Shown here piece after piece: positions 60,565-64,000 of a DNA stretch of 64,000 nucleotides. Position 1 is the stretch's first letter. The number at the start of each line of letters is the position of its first letter. Both the position numbers and the translations under genes were made by a program. The notes beneath the pieces were generated by a model. The model was not told the DNA's origin. It worked only from the letters and a program-made list of their open reading frames with translations, and made no database searches. Source of the stretch: Hypericum androsaemum. Taxonomy: Eukaryota; Streptophyta; Magnoliopsida; Malpighiales; Hypericaceae. The stretch spans positions 16,610,092 through 16,674,091 of the forward strand of contig OZ023190.1 of the NCBI GenBank assembly GCA_963995505.1, read 5' to 3'.

Positions 60565-63500
60565 TCAAATATTTGATGTGGATGGTGGGGTATCTTTCAG
60601 AACTCCGCTGCCACTTGCTCCAGCTCTGTCATTAGACAAACTCTTAACTGCACTGGCGGATCGATTTAATTTCATTTCAGATTCGAGCTTCGCGGCAAAT
60701 GCTAGTGTTGACATCAAAGCCTTTTGCACGGGGTTAGATCCTTGTCCTACATTGTACGGAGACCGACCCAAACCAGAAGGTGAAGTTGTCAGAGCGCATG
60801 GGTATGCACTGAGAGTTGGACCCTTGTTGTATAGAGTTTTGATGGATTCTGCTGATTTATCAGCAACCATGGTCAAATTCAACAAGTTCGGCCGCTCATG
60901 AAGTTCAGAGCTGCTTACTGAAGTCTCCCCAACAGATGAGTGAAACGGGTTCAGAGGAGATGACATAAATTCGGATTTCATCTCTGCCTGGCTCATCCTT
61001 ACCTGTCCATCAACCATGTTCCTTTCATCTAACGCTGCAGATAATCGACTTAGCTTATCTGCGAGCGAACTGTCTGGTGCAGATACTTCTGCAGGACTGC
61101 TGTGATTCACGGGTGACCGATTAATCTTCCCAGAAGGGGGGAACCCCAACGGCGATCTACAGAAAGAGAGGAAATTTATACCCTTGGGTGGTCTCTTTAT
61201 TGGAGTCTCATTCAGACTTTGAACTTTGCCAGAAGCACTTTGATCAGATTGATTACCACACTTACTACCCACTTTGGTTGCAGGAGATGTTGGCTGAAGA
61301 TGATTGCAATCAGCCGCCAACGGTTTCCCATGTGATAAAATGCTAATACCTTTTGGAACCTGAAGAGGAATCCGAGGTGCTTTTGTGGCTGTTTGTTTCC
61401 GAGGTGCATTTGTGGCTGTTTGTTCCAAAGACTTGTGAGAAATGTATCCCGTAGAGGGAGCTAGACCTTTAGCCACCTGACAGGAAGTTCTACTAATATC
61501 CAGTTGCATCTTAGAATCTGACATTCCAAGCAAGGAAGACGGTGGCGTTGAGCTAGATGTACCAACATTTGAAGTAGAAGGGAGGACTTCATTGAGAGGC
61601 ACCTGAAACAAACATTTTTGCCTTAGGAAAGATACCTCATAAGAAACACCGAATACCCAAATCATGCATAACGAGAAGTAACCATAAACACGGAACCAAA
61701 GAAGTGGATATACAAGAGTTATACAGTAAGATCGTGAAAGAAGCTACCTTGTGGGAGAACAGACATGCTTTTCCTCTTTTGCAAGAACCCTCAGATACAA
61801 ACTTAGAGCAGGGATATTTGAAGAGCTGATGATCAAAAGGACAATCATCCCCTTTCATGCAAGATTGTCGTGCAAAATGACAGCATGGCTGCAACAACAC
61901 AATCCAGATGGTTAGCCACCTAGACTTAACAATAACAAAAGTTCTATTTGTATCTTCCAGATTCTACATTGATGAATATCAAATAAAATTAATCACCGTG
62001 GATTTTGTCAAAGGAATCGTATCATGCGAGAATTTGCACTTCTCTCCCTGCAAAAGACAAGATTAAGTTAGTAGCAATCAGGTTTCAAAGATCAAAGACA
62101 AAAATACAGATATGTAAACACAATAAAGCAGTGTATTGAACGATACGATGCAAGATAATTCTATTATTTGCTAGCCACATAATTTTCTGTTGGAAGATGT
62201 TAGTTAGGCATCAGCCTACAAAATCTTAGTTATTTGGATTAGACTGGAAGAATTTAACTCAGAGGGAAATTCCATGACATTCGGCAGAAAGGAACTCCAT
62301 AAAGTGTCATAAGCACACTTTTGCTATTATCCATAGAGATAAAAAGATAGCATTCCTCACTATAAACTACTGGCTGGTCCACTTCTTTCACGAAAGGCTA
62401 CCTAATACAACACACAACAGCCAATAACCAACAGAAAATTACATCCAACCGAAGTGACATTACTTAAATGATTTGCAAGAAGTTGAATATGGAAAACTTA
62501 ATAAATCCCTAGTTTAGGTCAAAAAGGATTTCTGGCATGGCAAGACTAATCTTGTGCTTTATAAATTGATATACATAATATAGGAAGATTGAAGAACAAA
62601 TTCAGATGAAAACATGCAAAATACCTCTTGGCATCTCCCCTTAAGGAAATGTCGGCAATATGAGACGGGCTTTGAGACCTGTACAGGGCGTAGTTTCAAC
62701 CTTTTAACACCTTGCTCTCTGTTCTTTTCAGCTCTTTTCTTTCTCTCCTTCTGCTGCATAACAACATTAAACAAGAACACTTACAAAGTTAATGCTACGA
62801 GACAACCCAAAGACACTCTAGCAGTCCAAATCTGAAATGATTTAAGAACCGCAATTTATTCAACTTAGTAACGCGCCACTAAGCTACATAGTAATAAGCT
62901 TTAACAAAAGGAATATAAATGAACATTCAAACCTTTTTCTTTGCTTTTCTTTCTGCAGTAGGGGGACCTCGCTTCTTGTTGTTGTCTGGACCAGCATCCT
63001 AACAAGGATAAATTAACAGGTTCAACAACCAGAAAAATGTTCCAAGGAAGTAGTTGCAAAGCTTAAGACCATAATCAGTACTAACTATGACTTGTTCCCA
63101 TGAGTTCGAAGGAAACCACAGTCTGCCAGAAATTCTGGAAGAGCTCATGTCAACATTACTCCAGCCTCTTGACAATTAAAGGGCACAGAAGAGTTGATGA
63201 AAGAATCCTTAAAACAGATCCATCTTAAGCACATGAAGAGGTGAATTGATCAAACATACTCTTAATGAAGTCACGGTTTTATAGATGAATGATGCTTGTG
63301 GCTATCACATAAAAGTACACTAAACAATAAGGAATGTTTCTGCACTCGTTACCTTTTCTCCGAGTGTAGTCCCTTGCCCTGCTGTTGCAATGACACTTGA
63401 TTCATGTGCTTGCACTGGAGCATTATCTGAAAAATCCACTTTGCAGTTAATGTCATTCTTGTCACCACCTACTTTATTATTCTCCTTGGGTTCATGCCCC

Positions 63501-64000
63501 ATCTCTTCTTTCATGTCGTCAAGGTCGATATGCTTTTTTCCTCCTGAGGCTTCAAGACCTTTCTTTGCTTTCTTGCTCAAATGATCACCATCTTTCTTTA
63601 GAGGAGTGACCTCATGGTCTTTCTTTCGCTTCCTGGCTCTACGACCCTGACTCTGCTTGTCATAGGAGACTGTATTTTCGTTTAAAAAAGGATCTTCATA
63701 CACAACAACTTGGCGGTTACCTGGAATAGCATCTCTAATATATCCTTTATCATTAGTTGCTCCGTAGAATCCAGCATGACCTGCTGTGCTCATTTGAAAG
63801 GAAGTAGGCACAGAATCCTTTCTCTTTGTCTCATGCTTTTGGTGAGGTTTGTTGCAACTTATTTTTATCCCTGAAGGCACTATAGTTTTTGCAGCTGCAT
63901 CGATGATTAGATCACCGTGTTCAGACTTTCCAGATATTTCCCCTTCTTCTACCTCATCATCCTCAAATTTACACAAACTGGAAGAGGATTTACTTGTTGC
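60565..64000 (-). CDS. CCCH zinc-finger protein, 5' end beyond the window
   Basis: Six exons are visible: 64000-63353 (open at the edge), 62998-62933, 62753-62625, 62047-61997, 61888-61748 and 61602-60565, all joining in phase 0. They give about 690 residues. The N-terminal visible part is acidic (EDDEVEEGEISG), then lysine-rich with RRARKRKKD. Three CCCH fingers follow: CRHFLKGRCQEGEKCKFSH (split by an intron after QE), CHFARQSCMKGDDCPFDH and CSKFVSEGSCKRGKACLFSH. Finger order and the basic KRLKLRPVQV leader match the plant proteins related to AtC3H7 and AtC3H65. These fingers bind RNA or, in some plant members, DNA; the target here is unknown. The long tail is Ser-rich and ends at TGA 60567-60565 after LKDTPPSTSNI, which is not the usual family ending, so the last exon may be spliced differently. 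Confidence 0.88.

Overview
This is plant nuclear DNA, almost certainly from a eudicot; the species cannot be fixed from the sequence. The evidence is spliced genes with GT-AG introns, plant-specific families (VQ, IQM, EPF-like, class A heat shock factor), a decayed plastid 16S rRNA fragment, and many plant-type transposons: Mutator-like elements with 9-11 bp target duplications, Ty1-copia, L1-type LINEs and a pogo/Tigger relic.

Seven protein-coding genes are supported. They are a VQ-motif gene (4948-5559, +), a casein kinase I-like gene with 14 exons (6758-10171, -), a three-exon EPF-like secreted peptide gene (25793-26443, -), an eight-exon IQM calmodulin-binding gene (40873-43374, -), a four-exon gene of unknown function with repeated FERAKEE units (53190-54466, +), a two-exon class A heat shock factor (54962-56711, -) and the 3' part of a CCCH zinc-finger gene (60565-64000, -). 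I worked out the spliced structures by hand from splice sites, reading phase and family motifs. The genes are unrelated to one another in function, as is usual in a plant genome.

Layout: 1-3.3 kb is a cluster of terminal-inverted-repeat elements. 4.7-10.4 kb is a gene island (VQ, NUPT, CK1). 10.6-24.8 kb is repeats: a TIR element, a decayed gene with minisatellite-filled introns, about 5 kb of a 21-22 bp minisatellite in both orientations, a 2.7 kb tandem duplication, LINE pieces split by a poly(A) retroelement, and a pogo relic. The EPF-like gene sits at 25.8 kb. 26.7-39.7 kb holds a decayed copia element and a LINE ORF1; a 4434 bp segment of this is tandemly duplicated with near identity. 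40.9-44 kb is the IQM gene. 44-53 kb is mostly AT-rich intergenic DNA with one MITE and one 5'-truncated LINE. 53-57 kb holds the unknown gene and the HSF, which converge. 57.5-58.9 kb is another TIR element, and the window ends in the CCCH gene.

I found no operon-like or defence-like system. The points most worth following up are the EPF-like gene hidden in short exons, the inverted minisatellite locus that could form long double-stranded RNA, the recent 4.4 kb duplication, the layered insertion history at 17.9-22.2 kb, the unknown FERAKEE-repeat protein, and a GC-AG intron in the kinase gene.
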